Assembly (NCBI GenBank): GCA_913044255.1
Contig: CAJWOI010000038.1
Coordinates: 1-13,243 of the forward strand
DNA: 13,243 nucleotides
Direction: 5' to 3'
Source: an uncultured Alphaproteobacteria bacterium
GTDB lineage: Bacteria > Pseudomonadota > Alphaproteobacteria > UBA7887
The position numbers were made by a program, and so were the translations under genes. Each line of letters begins with the position of its first letter. The stretch's first letter is position 1. This document shows positions 1 to 7,363 of this stretch, one piece after another. The notes below the pieces were generated by a model. It saw only the letters and a program-made list of their open reading frames with translations. It was not told where the DNA came from and did no database searches.

Positions 1-202
1 CAGCCGCCACCTCGACCTCGGTACCGCCTGCCCCGCCGGCAGCACCACTGCCATCGCTGGTACCAGCAGCCTCATTTTCGACAGACCAAACCTCTTTTCC
101 CCCGGCACCGTCGCCACTACCATCAGCCGACCCGTCCGGGGCTGTCTCACAGGCTGCAACAAACAGCAGTGTACCACTTAGGGTGAGTAATTTAGACCAC
201 AT
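1..202 (-). CDS. pal: Pal, peptidoglycan-associated lipoprotein (5' part, truncated by window edge)
   Basis: Seen: an open frame on the minus strand begins with ATG at 202-200 and runs off the left edge, giving 67 codons. It opens with a short basic/hydrophobic signal (MWSKLLTLSGTLLFVAAC) ending in a lipobox (VAAC), so Cys18 would be the lipidated first residue of the mature protein. A low-complexity Gly/Ser/Ala/Asp linker follows. The start is fixed by a strong Shine-Dalgarno (GAGGAGGT, 211-218) eight bases upstream. Known: Pal follows tolB in nearly all proteobacteria; it is anchored in the outer membrane and binds peptidoglycan through an OmpA-like domain and TolB. Inferred: the OmpA-like domain lies beyond the window. 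Identity rests on position after tolB plus the lipobox, because the diagnostic domain is not visible. Confidence 0.85.
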   Translation of the reverse strand, partial: MWSKLLTLSGTLLFVAACETAPDGSADGSGDGAGGKEVWSVENEAAGTSDGSGAAGGAGGTEVEVAA

Positions 203-346
203 CTAGTCCGACCTCCTCACTGTCGCCGCCACAACAGGCCAAAAGTAAAATCGCCCGCCGTTGACCAATTTCTCATTGTAATACAGAGTGTTTCGCAAAT
301 ATACCAAACAAATCCTTAGGGATGTTAGTTTGAAATTCCTATTGAA
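203..346 (-). promoter_or_regulatory. tolB-pal intergenic region with strong pal ribosome binding site
   Basis: This is the only long gap (144 nt) inside the tol-pal cluster. At its pal-proximal end is GAGGAGGT (211-218), a near-perfect Shine-Dalgarno. On the minus strand there is a good -10-like hexamer TACAAT at 280-275, but no matching -35 hexamer at 16-18 nt. A separate pal promoter is therefore possible but not shown. I see no hairpin with a T-run that would end tolB transcription. Separate expression of pal would fit its high copy number relative to the other Tol proteins (inference). Confidence 0.4.
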
Positions 347-1735
347 TCAAGGGGCCGGAGGCTGAATCAAGGGCGACCACGCAGGATCAGAAGCGTCCAT
401 TGGGGTAATTATTTCGCGTTCATTGGTCCCAGTTATATCAACACTATAAAGTCTTGGTTCTCCAGCAACATCGCCAACTGGCCGTTCTTCGCGGAAAAAC
501 ATCAAGACTCGACCATTTGGAGCCCAAGTTGGGCCTTCCGTGAGGTACCCCTTCGCCACCCGGCGATCATCACTTCCGTCCGGACGCATAACGCCAATAG
601 AGAAAATACCTTTGTGTATGTTGGTAAATGCGATCCAATCGCCACGAGGTGACCACACAGGTGTCGCATACTTGCCATCACCAAAACTGATGCGCTGTTC
701 CTTTCCACCGGGAACCGCATCCATTATATAAATTTGTTGCCTGCCTGACCGGTCAGACTCGAAAGTAATTCGCTTTCCGTCTGGAGAGTAGGATGGGGCC
801 GTCTCAATTGCGGAGTGTTTGGTTAACTTTTCTACGATGCGCGTGCGTAGATCCATCACATATATGTCCGAGTTCCCATTGCGGGCCATCGACATGATCA
901 CCTTGTTGCCATCCGGAGAAAATCGAGGCGCAAAAGTCATCCCCGGGAAATCACCCAACACTTCTTGCCTGCCAGTGTTGATATTGTAAATGTAGACCCT
1001 AGGCTTATCATTATAGTACGACAAATAAGTAATCTCTTGTACAGTTGGTGAGAAGCGTGGCGTAAGTGCCATGTGTTTGCCGTCAGTAAGAAATTGGTGG
1101 TTTGCACCATCTTGATCCATTAGTGCCAATCGTTTGACTCGATTGTTGGGTGGCCCGGATTCAGCTACATAAACGATCCGTGTATCAAAATACCCCCCCT
1201 CCCCGGTGACACGCTCATAAATTATATCCGATATAAGATGTGAAACACGGCGCCAATACCGCCTAGGAGTTGTCAGTGACGACCCCTCTAAATGTTGTCC
1301 GGCGAGTACATCCCACAATCGAAACTCAACCCGTACCTGGCCATCAGTCTGGAAGACAACGCGGCCAACAACTAGAAATTGAACGTTGATTTGGCGCCAA
1401 TCAACAAATCTTGGTGCAAGTTGCACATCTTTCGGTGATTGCTGAAATGCGCCGCGGTCTATGGAACGAAATAGCCCAGATCGCTCCAGATCAGCCGATA
1501 CGACATCTGCGATAGAGACGCCCATTTCATCTTCTTCAGGCCCACCACCATACATCTCGGTCACTGCAATGGGATACGGCTCTACAACACCGCGCGTAAT
1601 ATCAACTTCAGTGACCGCCTTTGCTGACAGTGAGCCTGCAACTACAAAAATCGCCAGATACATTACGGTTGGAATGGATCGACTGTGGAGTGCCCAAACT
1701 TCCTTGGAAGACCATTCACGACACATGTTGTGCAT
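347..1735 (-). CDS. tolB: TolB, periplasmic beta-propeller of the Tol-Pal system
   Basis: 462 residues. Known role: periplasmic protein linking Pal to the inner-membrane TolQRA motor. Seen: a signal peptide whose hydrophobic core (about residues 24-36) ends in SAKA, so cleavage is probable after Ala40. Next comes an N-terminal domain beginning VTEVDITRGVVEPYPIAV, which matches the TolA/Pal-binding arm of the family. The C-terminal half carries successive PD40/WD40-like blades with the repeated pattern (P-x-[FYW]-[SA]-P-x-G), for example FSPDGNKVIMS, YSPDGKRITFESDRSG, WSPRGDWIAF and WAPNGRVLMF. Start: ATG at 1735 overlaps the tolA stop as TAATG, with AAGGA about 12 nt upstream; a second ATG at 1726 is possible. 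The n-region before the hydrophobic core is unusually long (about 23 residues). The last residues (IQPPAP) come from a short direct repeat at 343-373. Confidence 0.97.
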   Translation of the reverse strand: MHNMCREWSSKEVWALHSRSIPTVMYLAIFVVAGSLSAKAVTEVDITRGVVEPYPIAVTEMYGGGPEEDEMGVSIADVVSADLERSGLFRSIDRGAFQQSPKDVQLAPRFVDWRQINVQFLVVGRVVFQTDGQVRVEFRLWDVLAGQHLEGSSLTTPRRYWRRVSHLISDIIYERVTGEGGYFDTRIVYVAESGPPNNRVKRLALMDQDGANHQFLTDGKHMALTPRFSPTVQEITYLSYYNDKPRVYIYNINTGRQEVLGDFPGMTFAPRFSPDGNKVIMSMARNGNSDIYVMDLRTRIVEKLTKHSAIETAPSYSPDGKRITFESDRSGRQQIYIMDAVPGGKEQRISFGDGKYATPVWSPRGDWIAFTNIHKGIFSIGVMRPDGSDDRRVAKGYLTEGPTWAPNGRVLMFFREERPVGDVAGEPRLYSVDITGTNEREIITPMDASDPAWSPLIQPPAP

Positions 1736-2631
1736 TAGCCGAACATTTCCTTTGGATCAAAGTTAATCTTCATATCTCGCCAAATATGGTACTTCTCCGG
1801 GGACAGGTTTCTAATTTGACCAGTCTTTAGAACAGCGCGAACCGTGCTTTCCGCCATTGCCCTATAAAATGGGTCATTGTTCATTTGACCCTGGTCCACC
1901 ACGAAAACATCCAACACCGTGCCGTCAGGCCCTAGTCGGATCCGCAACGCCACCGCCAAATTGTGGGCGTTACGCCCACCCGCTGGCAAGTTCCAGTTTT
2001 TCTGAATCTGATATCGAATATTGTCGAGTTCCGTCATGCTGAGAGGCACATCAGGTTTATATTCACCATCTGCTCTAGCTAAAATTCGCTCAAGTGGGTC
2101 GTCTGCGGGTAGTGCAGGTTTGTCTTTTTCGGGATCAGGTTGGGGGGTCTGTCGCCGAGGTACCTCGAATTCCTCCACGCTCTTAAGAACTGATGCAAAC
2201 GGATCAGGTTTAGAGGGCGGATCGGGTTTCTGTATCGGAGCCCGCACATCGTCCGGCATACGCGTACGCGCCTGTTTTTCGGGCTGCTCTTTCTCCACTA
2301 CTGGATTGGGTTTTGGCGGTGGCGGCGTAGAAATTTTAGGCATTGAATTCGTCGGCGGCGGCGGCGCGACTTGCGGATTCAAATTAGTTGGTGATGGAAG
2401 AGGCGGCGCGGGTGGTGGAGGGACAGTTTCTGGAGGCCTTTGATCCTCCCTGATAGCCAACGCATCAGGCACTTGTTCTCTTAGGTTTCTTTCCTCGTCT
2501 ACTGTTAAGAGCTCAACAATTACAATCCGCTCCATGGGCGTCTCGTCCCTGTCTAAGTGCGGCACACCCACATAGAGGAGCCCGAGGGCAATCCCATGAA
2601 AAAGTGCTGACATTACGACTGGGGGGCCCAT
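1735..2631 (-). CDS. tolA: TolA, inner-membrane-anchored Tol protein with TonB-like C-terminus
   Basis: 298 residues. Known role: TolA is driven by TolQR and reaches across the periplasm to TolB/Pal. Seen: one N-terminal membrane segment (about residues 5-25). The linker (about 60-180) is rich in Pro, Lys and Glu with runs such as PPPPAPPLPSP and PPPPKPNP. A globular C-terminal domain (about 195-298) contains IRYQIQKNWNLP and VALRIRLGPDGTVLDVFVV, typical of TolA/TonB C-terminal domains. The linker lacks the long Ala/Lys coiled coil of enterobacterial TolA and is closer to TonB in composition. Start: ATG at 2631 lies 3 nt after the tolR stop, with GAGGG seven bases upstream, which supports this ATG over the next one at codon 7. 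The stop overlaps the tolB start by one base. Confidence 0.93.
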   Translation of the reverse strand: MGPPVVMSALFHGIALGLLYVGVPHLDRDETPMERIVIVELLTVDEERNLREQVPDALAIREDQRPPETVPPPPAPPLPSPTNLNPQVAPPPPTNSMPKISTPPPPKPNPVVEKEQPEKQARTRMPDDVRAPIQKPDPPSKPDPFASVLKSVEEFEVPRRQTPQPDPEKDKPALPADDPLERILARADGEYKPDVPLSMTELDNIRYQIQKNWNLPAGGRNAHNLAVALRIRLGPDGTVLDVFVVDQGQMNNDPFYRAMAESTVRAVLKTGQIRNLSPEKYHIWRDMKINFDPKEMFG

Positions 2632-2634
2632 CGT

Positions 2635-3084
2635 TTAACCCTCAGACTCAGCAGCGAACGGCATCTTCGTGATCAATGACACCTTGCCAAAACCGGCGCT
2701 ATTGATCGCACCCATGATCTCCATAACCAATCCATAATTTATCTCCTTGTCACCACGCACAAAAATTCGCGTGTCCGGTTTCTCACTTGTGATCGCCCGC
2801 AACTTAGGAACCAAATCCTGCACCGAAATTGGGCTCTCCTGTAGGTAAACCTGGCCGCTCCCATTTATGGACACTGTTAGCGGCTCGTCGTTACCTCGTA
2901 TTACATCAGCTTCTGCGGTGGGAAGGTCTACCTTTACTCCAACCGTGAGCAGTGGAGCCGTCACCATAAAAACAACCAGCAATACTAACATTACATCCAC
3001 GAATGGTGTTACATTGATTTCGGCCATTGGCTGGTATCGACGTTTCGACTTGGCTGCCGCCTGATTATGGACCATCGCAGCCAT
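2635..3084 (-). CDS. tolR: TolR, ExbD-family stator subunit
   Basis: 149 residues from ATG at 3084; a GTG at 3087 would add one residue. Known role: together with TolQ it forms the proton-driven motor that energises TolA. Seen: a short basic cytoplasmic N-terminus (KSKRRYQPMAEINVTPFVD) leading into a single membrane helix (VDVMLVLLVVFMVTAPLL). The conserved Asp at the membrane entry (VTPFVDVML) is the proton-carrying residue of the ExbD/TolR family. The periplasmic domain contains the usual DLPTAEA and the late IFVRGDKEINYGLVMEIMGAI segment. The ATG overlaps the tolQ stop by one base (TGATG), with GAGGG about nine bases upstream, so translation is probably coupled. Length is normal for the family. 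Confidence 0.96.
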   Translation of the reverse strand: MAAMVHNQAAAKSKRRYQPMAEINVTPFVDVMLVLLVVFMVTAPLLTVGVKVDLPTAEADVIRGNDEPLTVSINGSGQVYLQESPISVQDLVPKLRAITSEKPDTRIFVRGDKEINYGLVMEIMGAINSAGFGKVSLITKMPFAAESEG

Positions 3085-3815
3085 CACTTCTGACCCTCGA
3101 CCAATTGCCTAGAAAGCAAAGCGGTGAACTCTCCGGCAAAGTTTTCAAGACGGCCGGCATAGCGGCTCAAATCATTTGACAATTTGTTGTATGCAACCAC
3201 GGCTGGTATAGCGGCCACCAAACCAAGCGCGGTTGCAAGCAACGCCTCAGCTATACCGGGCGCGACAACAGCCAGTGAAGTGTTTTTGGTCATGGCAATC
3301 GCCTGAAAACTATTCATGATACCCCAGACCGTACCAAACAAACCCACGAACGGGGCAGTTGAACCAACAGTAGCCAAAAACCCCATGTGGCGCTCCAGAG
3401 CTTCCATCTCGCGCGCCAATGTTACATTAATGACTCGGTCTATTCGCCCCTGTATATTTGAGTGGGCTGTCCCATCCTGACTGGAAAATCCGCGTTTTAC
3501 TGCGTGCGTCCACTCACGCATTGCGACCACAAACAGGGCCGCCAATGGGTGCTCTGGAACGCCGCCTACGCGCTCGTAAAGTTCTTCCAGAGAACCACCC
3601 GACCAGAACGCCTCCTCAAACTGTTCGGCCTGATGGCGCAATCGCCGAAAATACCGGACCTTGTCAAAAATTATTGCCCAGCACCAAACCGAGGACAGCG
3701 CCAGCGCAATCAACACGACCTGTACGACTAGGTCGGCTTGCATAACCAACCCCCAGATCGACAAATCGCCGGACACTCCAGTCCCTTCTAAAGTTACGGA
3801 CTCAATAGCCGCCAT
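3084..3815 (-). CDS. tolQ: TolQ, MotA/TolQ/ExbB-family proton channel
   Basis: 243 residues from ATG at 3815. Known role: polytopic inner-membrane subunit that with TolR converts proton flow into TolA movement during division. Seen: three membrane segments: about residues 29-50 (LVVQVVLIALALSSVWCWAI), the central one in VGSTAPFVGLFGTVWGIMNSF, and the last in GIAEALLATALGLVAAIPAVVAY. The central motif with its Thr/Pro/Gly pattern is diagnostic of ExbB/TolQ. Start choice: the same frame is open further upstream (to 3914), but that part overlaps ybgC. The ATG at 3815 sits one base after the ybgC stop (TGAGATG) with AAGGGG nine bases upstream, and it gives the usual family length. Confidence 0.96.
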   Translation of the reverse strand: MAAIESVTLEGTGVSGDLSIWGLVMQADLVVQVVLIALALSSVWCWAIIFDKVRYFRRLRHQAEQFEEAFWSGGSLEELYERVGGVPEHPLAALFVVAMREWTHAVKRGFSSQDGTAHSNIQGRIDRVINVTLAREMEALERHMGFLATVGSTAPFVGLFGTVWGIMNSFQAIAMTKNTSLAVVAPGIAEALLATALGLVAAIPAVVAYNKLSNDLSRYAGRLENFAGEFTALLSRQLVEGQK

Positions 3816-3816
3816 C

Positions 3817-4269
3817 TCAGCATGCCCCTTGGCTAACGCGTAAATAAGATAGGAGTGAAGAGCGTACATCCACAGGCAAACGCCTTGGACAACCGTGTTG
3901 ATCGACGCAGGCAATACGCAGGTCTAGGGATGCCATTACCTGCCGATCAACCCGTACAACCTGCCTTGCCAGCAAGCTGGCACCACGAATCTCAAGAACC
4001 CTCGTGTACACCTCAAGCTGGTCATCTAATCGAGCTGGAGTCAAATATTCTATACTACAGTTACGCACCACAAACCGTACTCCCGAGTTCTCGAACATTG
4101 TGCTTTGGTCAATATTCACGGAACGCAGCATCTCCGTGCGTGCACGTTCTGCAAAGCGCAAATAGTTAGCGTAGTAAACTATACCAGCAGCATCGGTATC
4201 CTCGTAGTAAACTCGGACTCGAAAAACATGTGCATTATCACTCGCCAGCTTCTGCTTGCTACCCGACAT
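3817..4269 (-). CDS. ybgC: YbgC, hotdog-fold acyl-CoA thioesterase of the tol-pal cluster
   Basis: 150 residues. Known: YbgC proteins are 4-hydroxybenzoyl-CoA-thioesterase-like hotdog enzymes acting on short-chain or phospholipid-related acyl-CoA/ACP; the physiological substrate is not settled, and ybgC is usually first in the tol operon. Seen: the signature VYYEDTDAAGIVYYANYLRF, with the Asp of YYEDTDAAG as the catalytic acid position, then FAERARTEML, also conserved. Start: the frame is open to 4311, but ATG at 4269 has a good GGGAGG five or so bases upstream and gives the normal length. This makes it overlap the ruvB end by 11 nt. It is followed one base later by tolQ, so it bridges the ruv and tol gene sets in one transcript. 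Confidence 0.94.
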   Translation of the reverse strand: MSGSKQKLASDNAHVFRVRVYYEDTDAAGIVYYANYLRFAERARTEMLRSVNIDQSTMFENSGVRFVVRNCSIEYLTPARLDDQLEVYTRVLEIRGASLLARQVVRVDRQVMASLDLRIACVDQHGCPRRLPVDVRSSLLSYLRVSQGAC

Positions 4270-5353
4270 CAGCCCTCCCTGGCGAACTGAGCGGTAATTG
4301 CAAATCAACACGACCGTCTGGTGGCATTTTTACGTCCTTCATGTCATCCGGTTTAACCCCTTTCATGTGATTAAATCCACCCCGAGTAGCCATCCGACCA
4401 CGCGGACTGCGCATGACATAGCCTTGTTGGATCAAATAAGGCTCGATTACATCTTCGATTGTATCGCGCTCTTCCGATAAAGCTGCCGACAAGGTCTCGG
4501 CCCCAACTGGACCACCACCGAATTTCTTAAAAATACACAGCAGATAATCGTGGTCCATCTCATCCAGGCCTCTATGGTCAACCGCAAGTTTCATCAGAGC
4601 TTCGTCAGCGGCTTTCTTGTCAATTTCGGTGGTCTTCGCTACTAACGCGAAATCCCGCACTCTTCGCAATAAGCGACCGGCGATCCGGGGCGTGCCACGG
4701 GAGCGATGCGCAATCTCACCTGCACCTTCATTAGTTAACGGTATATCCAGACGCCCAGCTGAACGGACTACAATTTCTTTTAAGTCATGGTCACTATAAA
4801 ACGTGAGTCTACTTGGTATTCCAAAACGGTCATGGAGCGGAGTCGTTAACAAACCAGAACGCGTCGTGGCACCAATTAACGTGTATGGAACTAGATTAAG
4901 ACGCACAGATCGCGCAGCAGGGCCCTCACCAATCATCAAGTCCAGTTGGAAGTCTTCCATGGCGGGATAGAGAATTTCTTCCACTTGTGGGGGAAGGCGG
5001 TGAATTTCATCGATAAACAAAACATCGCGGGGTTCCAGGTTAGTAAGCAGCGCGGCAAGGTCTCCTGGTCGGGCTACCACTGGACCAGAGGTCATACGGA
5101 AACCAACACCGAGTTCACGGGCAATGATTTGGGCGAGGGTTGTCTTACCCAGCCCTGGTGGGCCCGACAAAAGGACATGATCTAACGCAGCCGATCGTTG
5201 GAGTGCGGAATCAATAAACGTCCGCAAATTAGAACAAAGTGTTTTTTGTCCCACGAATTCCTCGAACGTCTGCGGACGACGAATTTCTTCGGCTCCAGCT
5301 TCACCGTGAGAGGTAGGGTCTACGGTTCGTTCGGCCGCTTCCTTTGCCGTCAT
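4259..5353 (-). CDS. ruvB: RuvB, Holliday junction branch-migration AAA+ motor
   Basis: 364 residues. Known role: hexameric ATP-driven DNA pump that, with RuvA, moves Holliday junctions during recombination and fork repair. Seen: N-terminal RPQTFEEFVGQ (usual RPxxxxEYIGQ). Walker A is GPPGLGKT (64-71) and Walker B is VLFIDEIH (111-118). Sensor 1 is GATTR (161-165), followed by TPLHDRFG with the arginine-finger Arg near 176. The winged-helix C-domain contains GGGPVGAETLSAAL and a typical SPRGR. Compared with the usual 335-345 residues it has a somewhat longer N-terminus (about 25 residues before the conserved core) and a charged/Pro-containing C-terminal tail after residue about 330. Start ATG overlaps the ruvA stop (ATGA), with AGGGAG eight bases upstream. 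Confidence 0.98.
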   Translation of the reverse strand: MTAKEAAERTVDPTSHGEAGAEEIRRPQTFEEFVGQKTLCSNLRTFIDSALQRSAALDHVLLSGPPGLGKTTLAQIIARELGVGFRMTSGPVVARPGDLAALLTNLEPRDVLFIDEIHRLPPQVEEILYPAMEDFQLDLMIGEGPAARSVRLNLVPYTLIGATTRSGLLTTPLHDRFGIPSRLTFYSDHDLKEIVVRSAGRLDIPLTNEGAGEIAHRSRGTPRIAGRLLRRVRDFALVAKTTEIDKKAADEALMKLAVDHRGLDEMDHDYLLCIFKKFGGGPVGAETLSAALSEERDTIEDVIEPYLIQQGYVMRSPRGRMATRGGFNHMKGVKPDDMKDVKMPPDGRVDLQLPLSSPGRADVG

Positions 5354-5958
5354 TGGCCAAGCTCCCTGAGGCTCGCACGAATTAATGATGGCAAATCCAC
5401 ATCATCAGCGAGAGAGTGCTGAACAGAACCAATAGCCCGAAAAGCTTCACTTCGGCCATATCCCAAATTTACCAAAGCCGAAATCGCGTCCGCCGAGATA
5501 TTTCCAACACCTTTTTGTTCCAGAGCAACGTGCTGCGATGAAGTTTTTACGGATAGGGCACTCACCTTGTCCTTAAGCTCGGCCAGAATCCGATCTGCAA
5601 CTTTTGGGCCGATCCCGTTTGCGCGGGTAAGCGGCACCCGATCGCGTGCAGCGATTGCCTCGGTTAAATCTTCAGGACCTAGTGTTGACAGTAGGCCCAG
5701 AGCAACTCGGGCGCCAACTCCTTGCACAGTTTGTAATAAGGTGAACCACTCTCGTTCGGACACAACACCAAAGCCGTAAAGATGAATATGGTCTTCGCGC
5801 ACGTGTGTATCTACGAAAAATTCAACCACATCACCTATTTTGGGTAAAGCGCGTAAAGTACGTGCAGAGCAATACAACAAATATCCTACGCCGTTCACGT
5901 CCACTACAACCCAATCCTCGCCTACCGAGTCCAGCCTCCCGCGCAGCTTTGCAATCAT
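5350..5958 (-). CDS. ruvA: RuvA, Holliday junction DNA-binding subunit
   Basis: 202 residues, the normal family length. Known role: a tetramer that binds the four-way junction and loads RuvB. Seen: an N-terminal OB-like domain (MIAKLRGRLDSVGEDWVVVDVNGVGYLLYC). Two helix-hairpin-helix motifs follow, LLQTVQGVGARVALGLLS (about 73-90) and LTRANGIGPKVADRILAEL (about 108-126). After a variable linker comes the small C-terminal RuvB-binding domain (AISALVNLGYGRSEAFRAI). The start overlaps the ruvC stop by four bases and the stop overlaps the ruvB start by four bases, both ATGA, indicating coupled translation in the order ruvC-ruvA-ruvB. Confidence 0.98.
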   Translation of the reverse strand: MIAKLRGRLDSVGEDWVVVDVNGVGYLLYCSARTLRALPKIGDVVEFFVDTHVREDHIHLYGFGVVSEREWFTLLQTVQGVGARVALGLLSTLGPEDLTEAIAARDRVPLTRANGIGPKVADRILAELKDKVSALSVKTSSQHVALEQKGVGNISADAISALVNLGYGRSEAFRAIGSVQHSLADDVDLPSLIRASLRELGQ

Positions 5959-6458
5959 ATCAATGATCCACCCAATGCCCGTCGTTCACGGTCGCAAGTG
6001 TGATGCGCATGGCAAATCGCAACTGCGAGTGCATCTGCGGCATCCGCACTCTGCGGATCCGCAGTTGGCAACAAGTGACGCACCATCATACTGATCTGTT
6101 GTTTTGCAGCCCGCCCGGTACCCACAACAGCAAGTTTAACAGCCCGATTGTGGTATTCCGCAACGTCCAGGCCAGCCAGTGCTGGGGCCAAAAGCACTAC
6201 ACCGCGCGCTTGGCCAAGTTTCAACGCAGAGCTCGCATTTTTGTTGACGAAAGTCTCTTCAACCGCTGCCGAATTAGGTTTCCATATCTCAATAATTTCG
6301 GCCAAGCCACCATACAATATAGCTAGCCTTCCGGCTATCGCCATTGAGATCGGCGTACTGATTGCACCACAAGCCACGTAGCCAAGACGCGAACCATCAA
6401 AATCGACGATCCCCCATCCGGTCTTGCGAAGACCTGGATCAAGGCCAATAAGGCGCAT
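5955..6458 (-). CDS. ruvC: RuvC, Holliday junction resolvase
   Basis: 167 residues from ATG at 6458. Known role: dimeric endonuclease that cuts Holliday junctions with symmetric nicks, in the RNase H-like fold. Seen: the acidic metal-binding set is complete: Asp7 in MRLIGLDPG, Glu67 in AAVEETFV, and Asp139 and Asp142 in SADAADALA. LKLGQARG, also conserved, is present. Start is uncertain: GTG at 6470, ATG at 6464 and ATG at 6458 are all in frame, none with a clear Shine-Dalgarno. The last one gives the standard family N-terminus and puts the first catalytic Asp at residue 7. The frame begins within about 20 nt of the yebC stop and overlaps ruvA by four bases. Confidence 0.96.
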   Translation of the reverse strand: MRLIGLDPGLRKTGWGIVDFDGSRLGYVACGAISTPISMAIAGRLAILYGGLAEIIEIWKPNSAAVEETFVNKNASSALKLGQARGVVLLAPALAGLDVAEYHNRAVKLAVVGTGRAAKQQISMMVRHLLPTADPQSADAADALAVAICHAHHTCDRERRALGGSLI

Positions 6459-6476
6459 ATTCATAGTCACGACGTC

Positions 6477-7226
6477 TTACGTGCTCAATTTCTGCAATAC
6501 CGTCTCGCTAATCTCGAAGTTCGCGTGAACGGATTGCACGTCATCATTGTCCTCAAGAGCATCTATCATCTTAAGTAGGGTTTGCGCGGACTCTTCATCC
6601 AACGACAACGTGGTCTGGGGAACCCATTCCAATCTGGCGGAACGCGCGACGCCAAACTGAGATTCTAGGGACTCACGAACCTCATTAAACATCTCCGGAC
6701 TGCAGGTCACTGCATGATTGTCGCTTGTTGCCTCAACATTGTCGGCACCCGCCTCAAGTGCCGCCTCAAACATTTCGTCCTCAGAGGCCACTGTACTAAC
6801 GAATTCAATCAAACCAACTCGATCAAACATGAAATTGACACTACCTGTTTCTCCAAGATTCCCGCCATGCTTAGTAAAAGCCGCCCGAACCTCAGAGGCC
6901 GTGCGGTTACGGTTATCCGTCAACGCTTCCACAATCACTGCAACGCCATTAAGACCATAACCTTCATAGCGAACCTCTTGGAAATCAGCGCCATCATCGT
7001 TGTCACCTCCACGCTTTATTGCACGCTCAATATTCGTGTTTGGCATATTGGCCGACCGAGCCGCCGAAATTGCGGTCCGTAATCGCGCATTCATATCAGG
7101 ATCTGGTCCGCCAGCTTTTGACGCAACTGTCAATTCGCGCGCGTGCTTGGCAAATAACTTTGCACGTTTGGCGTCCTGAGCGCCCTTCCTGTACATAATG
7201 TTTTTAAATTGGGAATGGCCAGCCAT
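6477..7226 (-). CDS. yebC: YebC/PmpR family protein (TACO1-like)
   Basis: 249 residues, the normal family length. Seen: the hallmark N-terminus MAGHSQFKNIMYRKGAQDAKRA, followed by ARLRTAISAARSANMPNTNIERAIKRG and YEGYGLNGVAVIVEALTDNRNRTASEVR, all strongly conserved in this family. Known: YebC proteins were first described as transcriptional regulators (PmpR). Bacterial members and the mitochondrial TACO1 are now also linked to translation, particularly of proline-rich stretches. Such stretches occur in TolA, encoded in the same cluster (inference on relevance). Context: directly upstream of ruvC, a widely conserved pairing. No good Shine-Dalgarno precedes the ATG at 7226. Confidence 0.97.
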   Translation of the reverse strand: MAGHSQFKNIMYRKGAQDAKRAKLFAKHARELTVASKAGGPDPDMNARLRTAISAARSANMPNTNIERAIKRGGDNDDGADFQEVRYEGYGLNGVAVIVEALTDNRNRTASEVRAAFTKHGGNLGETGSVNFMFDRVGLIEFVSTVASEDEMFEAALEAGADNVEATSDNHAVTCSPEMFNEVRESLESQFGVARSARLEWVPQTTLSLDEESAQTLLKMIDALEDNDDVQSVHANFEISETVLQKLST

Positions 7227-7363
7227 CGCCGGTTATTAGCGCCTCTCTATAATCTGGAACTCCGCGTCAACATCAACGCTAAGACCAGAAAGACTTGATC
7301 CACTTAGCCACATTATCTCGCTTATCAGGCCAATGTGGCAAGAATTGGACTAAAAATCCCTTA
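7227..7363 (-). promoter_or_regulatory. Gap upstream of yebC: hairpin, direct repeat and a weak promoter candidate
   Basis: 137 nt between the ymdB-type gene and yebC. An 8-bp perfect inverted repeat (GCCACATT, 7307-7314; AATGTGGC, 7332-7339) encloses a 17-nt loop. No T-run follows on either strand, so it is not a standard intrinsic terminator. The sequence aggccaatgt occurs at 7327-7336 and again at 7370-7379 across the stop codon of the upstream gene. On the minus strand TTGATG (7276-7271) and TATAGA (7251-7246) are separated by 19 nt and could form a weak yebC promoter. The plus strand carries TATAAT at 7248-7253, but there is no gene for it to serve. Confidence 0.3.

Noticed and set aside
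2021..2443. Plus-strand frame of 140 codons rich in Gly and Ser opposite tolA
   Set aside because: It is the reverse complement of the proline-rich tolA linker (CCN codons read as NGG), with no ribosome binding site or domain; tolA is well supported.
3816..3914. Upstream extension of the tolQ frame
   Set aside because: It lies wholly inside ybgC, adds 33 residues with no family counterpart, and ATG 3815 has a proper ribosome binding site right after the ybgC stop.
7248..7253. Perfect TATAAT on the plus strand
   Set aside because: No plus-strand gene follows and no -35 box at proper spacing; only antisense transcription into ymdB would result, for which there is no support.
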